Part shown: in pieces, positions 1 to 9,792 of the stretch
How positions within the stretch are numbered: the stretch's first letter is position 1
Layout: each line of letters begins with the position of its first letter
Assembly (NCBI GenBank): GCA_977006965.1
Contig: OZ345356.1
Coordinates: 2,728,001 to 2,792,000 of the forward strand
Reading direction: 5' to 3'
From: Phymatolithon calcareum
Taxonomy: Eukaryota; Rhodophyta; Florideophyceae; Hapalidiales
Length of the DNA stretch: 64,000 bases
Program-made: the position numbers and the translations under genes
The notes under the pieces: generated by a model
Database searches by the model: none
Told to the model about the DNA's origin: nothing
What the model saw: only the letters and a program-made list of their open reading frames with translations

Positions 1-614
1 TCTTAAGGTCTTGCCCACGGAGCCGCATGGCCATAACCACCCGAAATACAGATATTGCGCACGCTGAGCCGTGTCTGTAAGCATATTCATGATGCATGCG
101 ACAAATCATGCGACGAAAAAAGCGCCTCAACAGCGGACTGGCGACCTCAACAGGTGTACTGCGACGATCCTTGCGATTTGTGCCGAGCTACCAATCGCAT
201 TGGCAGTGTGTGGAGGCACAGTCGCGTTATTAGCAGAAGAACAAGGAAATTTTGAAGATGCATGTGACGCGTACGCTGTGCAGCTGGGGAGACAGAGAAC
301 TGAACTTGGCGAAGAGCAAGAGATTCCCAGAAGTGTTGCAGAAGAATGCATTTTCATGCTTCACGATTTGCAGCTTGACTTTTGTCAGAGACAGGCGGAG
401 ACGAAGAAGACCAGCTCGCTACGGCATTCGCGGATTCTCAGCAGATATACGGAAAAAATGCGAGCGCGTTTAAGGATTCCTTCTCGGGCGAGAGGGGTGA
501 TTGCTCTGAGCATACACTGCTGTCGCACACGCCGAGGCAATGGTGGTCCGTTCCCGACGACGGGTATATTTTTGTGAATCTTGCAAGACACTTAGTGTCT
601 GCAAATTTGAGTTT

Positions 615-664
615 CGAACTTGCCGCTCTTTTCTTGGATATCCAAGAGAAGAGCTGCAAGTTCG
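615..664. repeat. 50-bp near-perfect palindrome centred on ggatatcc
   Basis: The two halves around position 639.5 are reverse complements with about two mismatches (cgaacttgc...gcaagttcg). It lies inside the linker part of the NB-ARC/WD40 relic. The left half reads as FELAALFLDI, the expected protein continuation, so the right half is probably an inverted copy made during rearrangement. Confidence 0.7.
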
Positions 665-672
665 ACACCCAC

Positions 673-798
673 CAAAGTCCAATTTGAGTGACAAGATACT
701 ACCGATGTCAAATCGAACATGCATCCATCGCGCATATGCGTGATGGAGGCATGTTTGATTTGACATGGGTAGTATCTTGTCACTCATATCGGACTTTG
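673..798. repeat. 126-bp hairpin, MITE-like inverted repeat
   Basis: The arms caaagtcc...atgcg and the reverse complement of the right side match over about 60 bases with roughly six mismatches, around a centre cgcatatgcg at 735.5. There is no coding potential of its own. It sits immediately beside the 615-664 palindrome and splits the relic receptor gene. Confidence 0.75.
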
Positions 799-1035
799 TG
801 TGCTTGCTGACTCTTGGCGGAGACCTTTTCCCACTCATAGTTAGTCGGGAATTTGAGTTGATATGGAAAGGTATACAGTTGTCATGGGCAAGAGTATCGG
901 AAGGAAAGCAACCGATCTTATTCCAAGTATGCGGACGCCTTTTCATTTTACGGGCGGACAACTCAGTTGTGAGATCTTACTAGAAGAGCGTCGAAGCGCA
1001 CACACCAGTGAAGTACTTTGTTCCTCTTAGCACGT

Positions 1036-1087
1036 TACTCACAGTGAGGTCTTGGGTGTTTTTAAAATAAATCAACATATTTCCCCC
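1036..1087 (+). mobile_element. 52-bp 5'-truncated LINE tail with TSD and poly(C) end
   Basis: The block ends in aaataaatcaacatatttcccccc, the same terminus seen near 23,640 (+) and 26,180 (-). It is flanked by cttagcacgtt (1025-1035) and cttaacacgtt (1088-1098), an 11-bp target-site duplication with one mismatch. It interrupts the receptor relic just upstream of its first WD repeat. Confidence 0.65.
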
Positions 1088-2249
1088 CTTAACACGTTTC
1101 TCCCTGACGCGAGCAACGCCCAGAAAATGGCGATTCCGGCTGGACGTACTTGCCGCGTAGTTGATTGCTCTCCTTGTGGTCGCTTTATCGCAGCAGGAGC
1201 AGGCAGAAAGTTGTTGCAGATTCATTCACCGGTGATATATTGAAGGTTTTGAAAATACACTCGGCAGATGTAAGTTGCGTCACATTTGCCGGAGGATCAA
1301 AAAGAGTTGTCTCAGAGTCGGAGGACAATTCGGTCGTAGTCTGGGAGTGGGAGTCCTCTGAGTCGCCAACTCATGTTCTCGAAGGGCACAGATACGGGGT
1401 AACGGGCATTTCTGTTTGCAGCGACGGTTCGAAAATATTCCCGTGCTCTCTTGATCGTAGGTTGAGGATTTGGAACGCGGACACTTCCACACAAATCGAA
1501 GAACGCGAACAAAACAACTCTGCTAACTGTGGCGCAGTTTCTAACAACAACCAATTCATAGCCATTGGACTGCGCAATGGAACGCTTAAAGTTCTGAATA
1601 CTAGTACCGGTCGTACTCCCTTCAAAGATTCTAATACGCACACACGCGTGATACTTTCCATTCGTTCAGTGCGAGGGACCAGCTCTTGGCGACTGGGTCA
1701 GCGGACCAAACAATTCGCGTGTGGGACACTACAACGTGGACGTGAATCAGTGGGCCCTTGCAAGGACACGAACTTCATGTGACACGTGTCACATTCAGCT
1801 AAGTTGAAGAACAACTAGCGTCTCGATCGTCGGATCAAACTGCCCGCTTGTGAGACGCCAACACTGGAAGAAATATATGGACATCCTCATATATGTACAG
1901 CAGTGTGACAAGCGTTGCGTTTACTCTTGACGGTGAAAGCAAAATTTCCGAGTCTCGCAATGGTAATATTCGTATTTGGGAAACGCTTGTTGAAACTGAT
2001 GCGAATGAACGAGAAGATAGACTTTATAGAGAAGTATGCGCCGTTGTGATCAGCCATGATGGACTTCGAGGTGCATCTGGATCGATGTATGGAAGAGTTC
2101 GATTGTGGGACTCGCGTACTGGCAATCAGATTGGTAGCGGGTCTGTAACGCCCTCAGAGCCTAGGGATATTCCTCCGTAGGTGATTTCCGAGACATGAGT
2201 GAGGATCTTATTCGCTCGCTTGAATGTCACTCTCAACGGCCCCGCCGAT

Positions 2250-2620
2250 TCACGTATCTCTATTACTTGCTTCGTTATTCACACCATCCCACGCTCTTGG
2301 GTCCGATGAGTCGCTTTGTCTAGAACTCCCTGTAGAGTAGAGCGTGATTTCGCTAAAAGAAGTACAAAATCTGCAAGAGGTTAGAAGGGATGTTGGCACA
2401 AGCTCTGGACACTTCTCATACATGTCCTTCGAACTCATCCATGAAGATTTTGTATAGACTTGGAATGAGAAAGGACCCCTGTGGCACTCACCTGTCTGGC
2501 TCACGGCACATTTCCTCTGAACGGGATGGTACCATATTGAGTACCATTGCCTGTAATCGGGAGCACAGTCCACCGCAAACACAGAAGTTGAAGCATTGCG
2601 TGGACACTAGCAATCCACGT
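2250..2620 (-). pseudogene. LINE reverse transcriptase fragment (RT motif B region)
   Basis: The minus strand near 2,487-2,420 reads VPQGSFLIPSLYKIFMDEF. This aligns with VPQVSPLSPSLYNLFMDQF of the LINE-1 copy at 4.7 kb, the motif B region of LINE reverse transcriptases. Flanking frames carry stops, so this is an isolated remnant. The conserved catalytic motifs A and C are not recognisable. Confidence 0.6.
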
Positions 2621-2622
2621 AA

Positions 2623-2735
2623 TGTGTAGTGTAACCCTGTTAGGGAAACCCACAATGATGGAGTTTGCCCACCGGAAGGGTATAAATACCAAGCCTACAC
2701 GCTCAGGTAGTGAGAATAAAGGTATCAGTTTAACA
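2623..2735 (+). repeat. LTR-like regulatory block with TATA box and AATAAA signal
   Basis: A 113-bp block begins tgtgtagtg and ends taaca, contains tataaata at 2681-2688 and aataaa at 2715-2720, and is followed by a purine-rich stretch and gccccaacgtgggag, which resembles a primer-binding region. This layout suits a small solo LTR of a copia-like element. No second LTR or gag/pol was found, so a plain promoter fragment is the alternative. Confidence 0.3.
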
Positions 2736-3245
2736 GTTCAAGAAAAAGAACCGTTCGGCCCCAACGTGGGAGTACGACGCTGATTCCGTGAAACGGTCGA
2801 TTTCAACTTCGGAGTTTAAAAATTTGAGCCGTCGTTTCGCTTAACTTGCATATATTTATACAATACCTCGGCTTACATAAGTCAAATGCTTTCACACTTA
2901 TGCAAACACGAAGAATGGTACAAAAGGTGGAAGAGATTGCTTACATTGCAATAGAATGGAACACACACACCATTAGAGACACGGAATAGCCACCATTAGA
3001 ATAAGAGGTTCATGGAACGAGGCCCCGAATATGCACAAGCAAAAGAATAAAGTCTTGGATTCTCGAGGAAGAATCTACGGAATTCATTCTTAGCAAACGA
3101 ATGATAGTATTCTACGTCTGCTGAGCTCAAGATCATCTTGAGCGCAGAATACTATCTACGCTGGAGAGCTCGTCGATTAGGTCACGAACTTGTAGTCCAC
3201 GAAAGATAAGTCACGCGATACTAGTTCTCCATCACGGAAATGATG
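2736..3245. other. Intergenic stretch with 53-nt hairpin
   Basis: No credible gene is visible. At 3103-3155 an inverted repeat pairs gatagtattct with agaatactatc around an inner palindrome gctcaagatcatcttgagc. The stretch ends at the oligo-T run (from about 3246) that marks the poly(A) tail of the minus-strand LINE-1 copy A. Confidence 0.45.
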
Positions 3246-6200
3246 TTTTTTTGAATTTGGAATTTATTAAACGCCCTCAGCAACACTCATGAGACTGCAA
3301 GGGAGATGCGTTACAGCAGCTACTTTGTAGCCTCGATCATCTATTCAAATACTTGTAACCCGGGTTAAACGTCGTAGCCCTAGCTGCAAAAACCCTCTCC
3401 CGTAAAAAAGGGAGGGACAAGCTTGGGGTCCACTGATCAGATTTCCTCAACTGACGCCTTGTCTATTCCATGTCGTCGTAAAAGACGATAGTGAAAAAGA
3501 GTAGCTTGTCTAGAGCTTTTTCAGTGATATTAATATCCTCTTTGGTCAGTTGATATCTTATCTTCCAGGTTGCTCATGAGGATTGGTACAATATCACCGA
3601 ACTTGTCTGTGAGAAGTGATGTGCTCATTGGGGGGAACCGGCCGAATGCCCACTTTACCGCTAATTGGCGGTGCCGTGTTTTCGGGAGTCTGATAATCGC
3701 CGGGGTAGACCCCAGCAGATCGTAGGGAATTTTTCTCTTTCTTTCCTTCTTTATTGCGGAAAGATCGTTCACACTTATGGTAAGCGTCTAGAGCTGTTTT
3801 GCAACAGCATCTCATTGTTCAGAAATTTGAGTACGGCTAGGGGTCTCTCACGGCATACCTCTTCTACAGTCTTTTTTCCCACTCGGCCAATTTTTCTCTT
3901 TCTGTTGGACTCGAGACGTCTCCTTCGTCTTTGAAGAGCAAAGTCCGCAACGATTTTTCTGAAACTCCCTGCTTGAGGAAAGTCAGTGCCGTCTCGAAAA
4001 GGTCGTACTGTAGCATTGCCGATATGTCTCGACTAACCCACTGCAGTTCATCCACATCTCTTTCCTCGATTGGGACGGCCAGAAGGCTCCTTTTCTTTGA
4101 TCTGGCTCGTTCCAGCATTCTGAGTGCTAGAACGAGTCTCCTGTTTTCGGCGTTGTGAATTCGGCAAAGAAGGCGAAGTCTGACATAGCGGTTTTTCGAT
4201 ATTGGACCGAAATCTTGTGCAAAAAATGTCTTCTCCACTTCTGCGATAGCTGTCTGGACTCTCGACGTCCATGGCATCAGGTGCATTGCATACTCCCATC
4301 TCGGTTGTATCAACGCCTTGTATATCTTCACTGCTTTCATGGGGTTGAGTGCCCGCAACGAGAAAACTAGGGACCATAGTTGATATACTGCGATCTTGGC
4401 GTGTCGGATGCGCTCAAGCATTTTTGTGCCGGTAACTCCCTCATTACTGAGTGAGATGCCAAGGTATGAGACTTCTTTGTGTCGTCCGAGAGAAGAACTT
4501 CGCTCTTCCCAGTTTTCGTGTTCCAAACCATCTGCCTGTCCCTTGCCCATTTCGATGCTATATTTAAAAGTCTCTGTAGTCCCTCTGGTGTCTTTGCCGA
4601 CAGGAGAACGTCGTCCGCAATGAGGACTGCGGCTACATCTGCGACTTCTCGTGGCACTCGGCTTATTATTTCCGCGAATTGGTCCATGAAAAGGTTGTAC
4701 AAACTTGGACTCAGCGGAGACACCTGAGGTACTCCTCTGTCATTTAGGAACCACTTCTGCTGCCGGTCCCCAACCGTGGATACCCAGGAAGGCACCAAGA
4801 ATTGTTCGACCATCGAAAATAGCTCTTGCGGTAGAAGTCCTCTCATTCGCTATTGCAGATGTTGTATAGGCACTGTGTCGTACGCTGCCTTCAGGTCCAA
4901 CACTGCGATGCATCGCTGCCCTCGTTTTTGTAGTTCCAGCGTCCTCAAGATTGCGAGCTCCATACTCTTCCCTTTTTGAAACCCCAGCTGGATGTTGTGG
5001 TTCTTGTATCTTTGACGGAGCATAATATCAATTGCGGACTCAACAACCTTTCGGACCTGATTCAGTAGGGATACGGGTCCGAAATGTTTTGGATCGTCAT
5101 GGTCTCCTTTCTTTTGGAGCGGGACCAAGAGAGCTTTCATCCACGATTTTGGAAGTGTTTCGCATCTGCCGCAGGCTGTCCATAGCTCATAGACTAGGTC
5201 TGTACATTCCTCCAGGTCCACTTTCAACATTTCGGTCTTCACTCCGTCCAGGCCTGGGGCCTTTCTGGTTGGAGCTTTCAGGATTTCTAGTTTGATAAGA
5301 TTCCGCATTTGAGGGGGACAGTCAAAGTGCGAAGGTCTTAGTCGTCATCCCCTGACATCTCGGCATATCTGGGACATGAGGGCCGTGAACAGCGTTTTAT
5401 GCAATTGACGGCTGGTCATCTTGTTCCTAGACGTTCTTCGTGTTCCCATCTTCTACATTCGGGAGATTTGTTCAATTGCCTTGGACCCATTCTTTTCCTC
5501 AAGATCGTCTATGTATTCTTGATGCTGCTGCCGATTCCTTCTGTTCATCAATTTGCGAATATCTTTACGACATTCCTCATATTGCTTCCATGCCTCTTCT
5601 GTATCCTGCTCTTGAGCTTTCTTGTACAGTTTCTTGCGACGTTTGCACTTCGTTTCGAGATTTGAGTTCCAGAACGGTTTGTAGCGTGGCGGGCTAGATA
5701 TCTTCTCTCTCCACGGCTCACATAGCGTATCCTCTATTTTTTCGTAAAGAGGATCTAGTTCCTCTCGAGTGCTCCACCGTTTCAGATCATCGAGGATTCC
5801 TGGAATGGCCGTCCCGTATAGTTCCCGAACTTTTTCTTGTTTCTCTCCATGTCTCCATTGTTTAACCGATATTCGTGGTTTTTGAGCTCTCTTGTCGTCA
5901 CTGGTCGGTGCTGCGTATTACCTGTCCAGACGTCTGCTGGTGAGCAGACCGTTGCTTTCTCAATTCCTTTCGTTACGAAAAATTGGATGTTGCTCTTGAA
6001 CAGCTTGGTTCGGAAGCTGAAACCTGTCCAAGTTCGGACATCTCAGTTCTTTGCTGTTGCCCAACGGAAGAGCTGGTTGCCTCTCCTATTTGAGCGGAGA
6101 TCCCACCTCAGGTGCCGAGCGTTCCAGTCGCCGCACACAATTTCCTTTTTTCGTGCGTACGTATTGACCATGATCAGGCATTTCTCGGTTTCCGTTCTGG

Positions 6201-6458
6201 TTGCTGCCGGGGATATGTAGACAGCTCCCACTTTTATCTCCCCCACTTGGGCGATAATCAGTTGAAAATTTGTCTCTGCGTGTTTAAAGATCAGACGGCT
6301 CCCGGAGTGCTTCCGAAAGAACAGCAAAACCCCTCCAGAATTTCGTCTCATCTGTGGAGGCGGGCGCATTGCGTTCATAGAGAAGAAATCAGATCGAATT
6401 TTCCCTTCTGGTCCCAAGCTTCAGTTATTGCAGCCATGTCTATTGCGCGGTTTTTTCC
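3246..6458 (-). mobile_element. LINE-1-type non-LTR retrotransposon, copy A (APE endonuclease + RT), decayed
   Basis: Read on the minus strand, order is 5' endonuclease, spacer, reverse transcriptase, C-terminal region, 3' UTR, A-rich tail. The 3' UTR sequence (ggtttttgcagctagggctacgacg, then cgtttaataaattc plus oligo-A) recurs in copies B (12.3-12.8 kb) and C (25.5-25.65 kb). The 5' end abuts the start of R repeat copy 1 near 6,458, so this copy is probably 5'-truncated inside the endonuclease. Poly(A)-type tail and EN-RT layout place it with APE-type LINEs; the clade cannot be set by eye. Confidence 0.85.
3530..6450 (-). pseudogene. LINE ORF2-like polyprotein: endonuclease-reverse transcriptase, frameshifted
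   Basis: The EN domain starts near 6,440 (DMAAITEAW) and has the metal-binding GDWNARHLRWD near 6,120. RT motifs on the minus strand are KAPGLDGV (about 5,265), GFQKGKS (about 4,985), LDLKAAYD (motif A, about 4,890), GVPQxSPLSP (motif B, about 4,730) and IADDV (motif C, about 4,615). A C-terminal part has RWEYAMHL and the KWAFGRFPP motif near 3,650. An in-frame TAG lies at 4850-4852, and frameshifts lie near 6,375, 4,470 and 3,865, so it is inactive. The enzyme would nick target DNA and reverse-transcribe its own RNA from the nick. Confidence 0.85.
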
Positions 6459-6517
6459 CTTTTCGAAGAACACCCTTTGTCAGAGCAGCAAGGCCAGAGA
6501 CGGTGCGGAGGTACAGC
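6459..6517 (+). repeat. R repeat copy 1, first segment
   Basis: The sequence ttttcgaagaacaccctttgt through gaggtacagc matches the starts of R copies 2 (13,352) and 3 (37,845). It is separated from the next segment by the hAT element, whose target-site duplication gaggtacagc ends this piece. Confidence 0.7.
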
Positions 6518-6733
6518 ATACATGTAAAATAACTTATTCCGATGAATAACGTTTTTGATCAGAGAATATAAATATATCGAATATTTCTGATGAAAAGGAA
6601 ATAAATAACTCGAGAGAGACTGCCACGGAAATAAATATATTCTTTCTGGCACGGGCGAAAAACAATAAATAGGAATACTATCTGGATTTATTCGATGAAT
6701 ATCCTAGATCTGGATAAGATGAATGATTCACTT

Positions 6734-8259
6734 TCAGTCTATTATGTTGCTTACGTCGACAATACTCCACAAGTCTGCATTTGCGTGCAGGAATATCTGC
6801 TGCTCGAAACTGGCCGGTGAGATATTTTTTCTACGAGAAGACAAAGCGTAGCCGGATTTTGAGAACAAACGCTCGCAAGCATTCGAAGTAGGCACCAAAA
6901 AACGAGTGTCGATGTAGTCCCCGTGAATTGTATCAACCTTTCGACTCTTCAGTAGCCTGTCAGCAAAAGAAAGACTTTCTGTATCAGTGACTTCTACAAC
7001 AGAGTCTGTAGATTTGCGAAGACAATCTGTTGCAGAACATTCGGCGAGTGTGAGATCCTTAACCATCGCATTTTGGATTTTCACTAATCCAGACTCGAAA
7101 TATGGGTTGTTCACAATAGTAGCATTCGACGACAGGCGATCGTTCGTCCCCGAGTACACAGCTATGATACCATCAAACAACACTCGCACTTCTGCACAAG
7201 TGACATTACTGCGCTGCAAAGATTTTGTAACGCTGTCGAAGTCCTTGAAATTGTCGCGCAATTGGTCCAATCTCTTGTGATCACGTGGAGTGAGTAAAAG
7301 GTCTGTAGCTTCCTCGATATCCAGTTCTGCCACGTAATCCTTGATCTCGAAGTAACGGCTAATCATCTGGGCACTCGAAGACCACCTAGTCGCATTTTGA
7401 CACTTGGCACGCAAATGCGTTAATTTCCTTAGTTTTGCTGCAGGAATTGGGTAACGCAACTTTTTCATTAGATCATGCACCTTCTCGATTACTGCACTTG
7501 AGTCCTTGATAAAATTTTCACGCAGAGGTTGAAACGGTGACTTGCGCGGCCGAGAAGCGCGCAGCCCACTTTGTTTGCCAAAGATCTATTGCATGAACAG
7601 TTATCCCCAATAAGTGCCACTACATTAGTGAATGACTTCCCAAAAAGACTCAGCACAAATTCGAGATACGCGTAGTGGTGATCAGCGTCTTGGCTGATCT
7701 CATCGTCAAATGGAGAAAATCCCAGAAGAGACATTGAATATCCGTCACAGTTCGAGTCAGGGTAGGAAGCATAGCACGCAATGTAGTGAGTGTCACCTGC
7801 ACTCCAGCCGTCGAAAACGACAGCAAATTGAAGAGGTAGTTTGTCTGCGATCTTTGATTCCACGAGTACCGTGAGCTTCTCCATGTACTTAGAAAGTGAA
7901 GGGCCTGTTATCGGTTCGTAACGCACATGTTTTCGATACACAGGGTTAGTGGTAATCGAAAATGGCAATAAAGCATTCACCGCAAGGTATATCCATCCGT
8001 GGACTTGGACTGCTTTCTTACTGTAAAACAGATTACCCGATGTCGAAGCGATCTCGCTCGTGAACGATGGATCACTCGCTTCTGTAGATAGCTTTTTCAG
8101 GTCATCGGGATGTTTGTTGCGCACATGGGAGGTTAGATTACTGTACCCAGTTCCTTTTTATCTCCGAACCAGTCCACACTGGCACTTCCACTGGTCTTCA
8201 GTTCCCTCGACTTTAGTGTAAAACGTATCCCGCACGATACGACCCCAAGGGCGCTGCAT
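6734..8259 (-). pseudogene. hAT-family transposase, one stop and one frameshift
   Basis: From 8259 the frame begins MQRPWGR and reads a BED-type zinc finger (WKCQCGLVR...LTSHVRNKHPDD) broken by a TAA near 8,156. The body has DGWSAGDTHYIACYASYP, GDNCSCNRSLA and ASHRFNLCV, characteristic of the hAT catalytic core. After a one-base frameshift near 7,510 the frame continues to PTSNACERLFSKSGY and LSSRRKNISP, the C-terminal hAT dimerisation domain. It ends at 6734 within the 2.1 kb element. Only two lesions suggest a recent death of this copy. The protein would have excised and inserted the element. Confidence 0.88.
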
Positions 8260-8352
8260 TTTGAATCGCAGTGTGCAAGAACTGAGTCTGTGCCTACAGA
8301 TTATTCCTACTTAGCTTCATTTTGTATCCCTCAAATCAGTGCTCTTTGCAAT

Positions 8353-8425
8353 CATCCCTTTTTGCTGTGATCCCTTTCTGCTGTGACCCCTTGATCATTA
8401 CAGTGATCCCTTCTCCCTGTGATCC
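8353..8425. repeat. Subterminal motif array of hAT element
   Basis: Four to five copies of a (gc)tgtga(t/c)cccTt-like motif occur in about 75 bp upstream of the transposase start. Subterminal repeats of this sort are common transposase-binding sites in hAT elements; the function here is inferred. Confidence 0.5.
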
Positions 8426-8615
8426 AACGTAGCTCTACAATGCTCGTTTCAGCCAGTATCCTCGAAATATATTCGCTGGCCATGTCTTACCAGAAATAAA
8501 TTATTCTCTTCTTCTCAACGCGTGAATAAATCTATTCGTCACAGTAGCCATGAAAATAAATACTCACGCAATAAACTCAATAATATTTGAATAGTATTTA
8601 TTTTAAAACATGTAT

Positions 8616-8723
8616 GAGGTACAGCGATCTTCTCAGATTTTCCCACCTCAATCCTGCTATCACCTACCTCTTGAGATCATACTCTGCGTGCAGACCATCG
8701 ATGATGGCATGCACACCTCTACA
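8616..8723 (+). repeat. R repeat copy 1, middle segment
   Basis: Runs from the right hAT duplication to the left LINE-2 duplication. It contains cctcaatcctgc, gagatcatactctgcgtgcag and gcacacctctaca, all collinear with R copy 3 at 37,900-37,980. Confidence 0.75.
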
Positions 8724-9792
8724 GGGGGGGGGGGAAATTGAAGGTTTTTATTTTAGAAGCCCTCAACGCCGGTATTCACCAACACCAGAGCAGCTTCCAG
8801 TTCATACTGCTATCTCATTACCCCAATCAGATCACATTACACTATCATTTCTTCTAACATATGGATTTCCAAGGCTAAAAGTTTGACAATCGCCGTTTTC
8901 GTCCCATTTTCCCAAGATTCTTCTGCTCTTGGACTTTTTAAATTTCGTTGTAGAGTTTTCAGATTCTCTTCCGCGACCTCGTTGAAATGCTCAATGTACG
9001 ACTCAGCTCTTCGTGGTGGGAAGCGGCCAAAGAACCACTTGACTGCTAGGAGTCGGTGTTTCCTGGATCGAATTTGGAGTACAGGGCTTACTTTCTCCTT
9101 AGTATCGACGGCAATTTTTCTCTCTTTTTCTTCTTCCTTTTCAATCCATTCCTGTCGTCGGCGGTGGCTCTCGTGTTTGTGGGTCACCAAGCCCTCGTAC
9201 GGCTCGCTCGGTACTGCCTCTTAGGAGCTCATGCTCCTGCAGATAAAGGATATGCCTCTCTGCTTGCTGTATGTCCCCTTCTTTTCCTGCGTAATTTGCT
9301 TCCTTCTCGATTTCGTCCTTACCTCGTATAAGCCTCTGCGCGAAGTGCTCTCCGAGTTGCGCTCTTCTTATCTTTGGTGGAGTAATTCTGCAGAGGGCTC
9401 GCATTCGGGCGTGCAATCGTTTCGCGTAGTTACCGAAGGCAACAGAGTAGAACAGACCCTCTGCTTGGTTAATCTGCGCTTCGACTGAGTTTGTCCATGG
9501 TGTGAGGTGTATCGCGTACTCCCATCTGCATTGCACAAGAGCCTTGTACATTGCTATGTTCTTGGTAGTAGCTAGTCCTTGCGCTTGGACTCCCAGGTCT
9601 TTCAGTCCCATGATGATTCCCTTCGCCGCGTTGATGCGCTTTAGTGTTGCGTGGTGGGTTACTCCCGTGTTGTCGATCGTGGTTCCCAGGTATTCCAGTA
9701 GGCGGGTTTCGTGGAGCTCCTGGCCTGAGAGCCGGAACTTGCGTTTGAATAATCTAGGATAGATAAGCACTTCGCTTTTTCCTTTCTTAGTG
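8724..9792 (-). mobile_element. LINE-2 copy a, 5'-truncated, with C11 tail and 13-bp TSD
   Basis: The direct repeat gcacacctctaca flanks the insert at 8711-8723 and 9793-9805. On the minus strand the element ends in ...cttctaaaataaaaaccttcaattt followed by exactly eleven C. The 5' end falls inside the RT coding region (GKSEVL), typical of incomplete target-primed reverse transcription. It is inserted in R repeat copy 1. Confidence 0.88.
8837..9785 (-). pseudogene. LINE-2 RT C-terminal region, frameshifted
   Basis: Two minus-strand frames join near 9,190. The first reads GKSEVLIYP, LGTTIDNTGVTHHATLKRIN, KALVQCRWEYAIHLTPW, AEGLFYSVAFGNYAKRL and RALCRITPP. The second is rich in charged residues (EWIEKEEEKERK) and contains HRLLAVKWFFGRFPP before its end at 8837. 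The order equals that of LINE-1 copies A and B. The catalytic RT core was lost by 5' truncation, so no activity is possible. Confidence 0.82.

Larger units (their letters stand above)
71..2180 (+). pseudogene. NB-ARC / WD40 receptor-like (STAND NTPase) pseudogene, 5'-truncated by window edge
   Basis: Pieces in different frames line up in the order of APAF1-like NB-ARC/WD40 proteins. At about 170-235 the frame reads ILAICAELPIALAVCGG, matching the NB-ARC GLPLAL motif. At about 420-660 another frame gives a winged-helix-like stretch and DDGYIFVNLARHLVSAN, the linker usually seen before WD repeats. At about 870-985 there is SWARV...LFQVCGRLF...NSVVRSY (QLxGRL-type region). From 1129 several WD40 blades follow, with DNSVVVWEW, DRRLRIWN, DQTIRVWD, GNIRIWE and GRVRLWD. 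Frameshifts lie near 400, 1220 and 1670 and stops near 984, 1757 and 1800, so it is not translatable as it stands. Palindromes and a 52-bp LINE tail interrupt it. STAND proteins of this architecture act in innate immunity or cell death; a role here is inference. The nucleotide-binding P-loop would lie left of the window. Confidence 0.72.
6518..8615 (-). mobile_element. Complete hAT-type DNA transposon (2,098 bp)
   Basis: Ends are atacatgt at 6518 and acatgtat at 8615, forming short terminal inverted repeats. The direct repeat gaggtacagc lies at 6508-6517 and 8616-8625. R copies 2 and 3 lack the insert at this site, confirming the boundaries. Usual hAT duplications are 8 bp, so two of the ten shared bases may belong to the element ends. 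Both subterminal regions are rich in aataaata motifs, and 8,353-8,425 carries repeated tgtgatccctt-like motifs. It encodes a hAT transposase on the minus strand. Confidence 0.85.
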
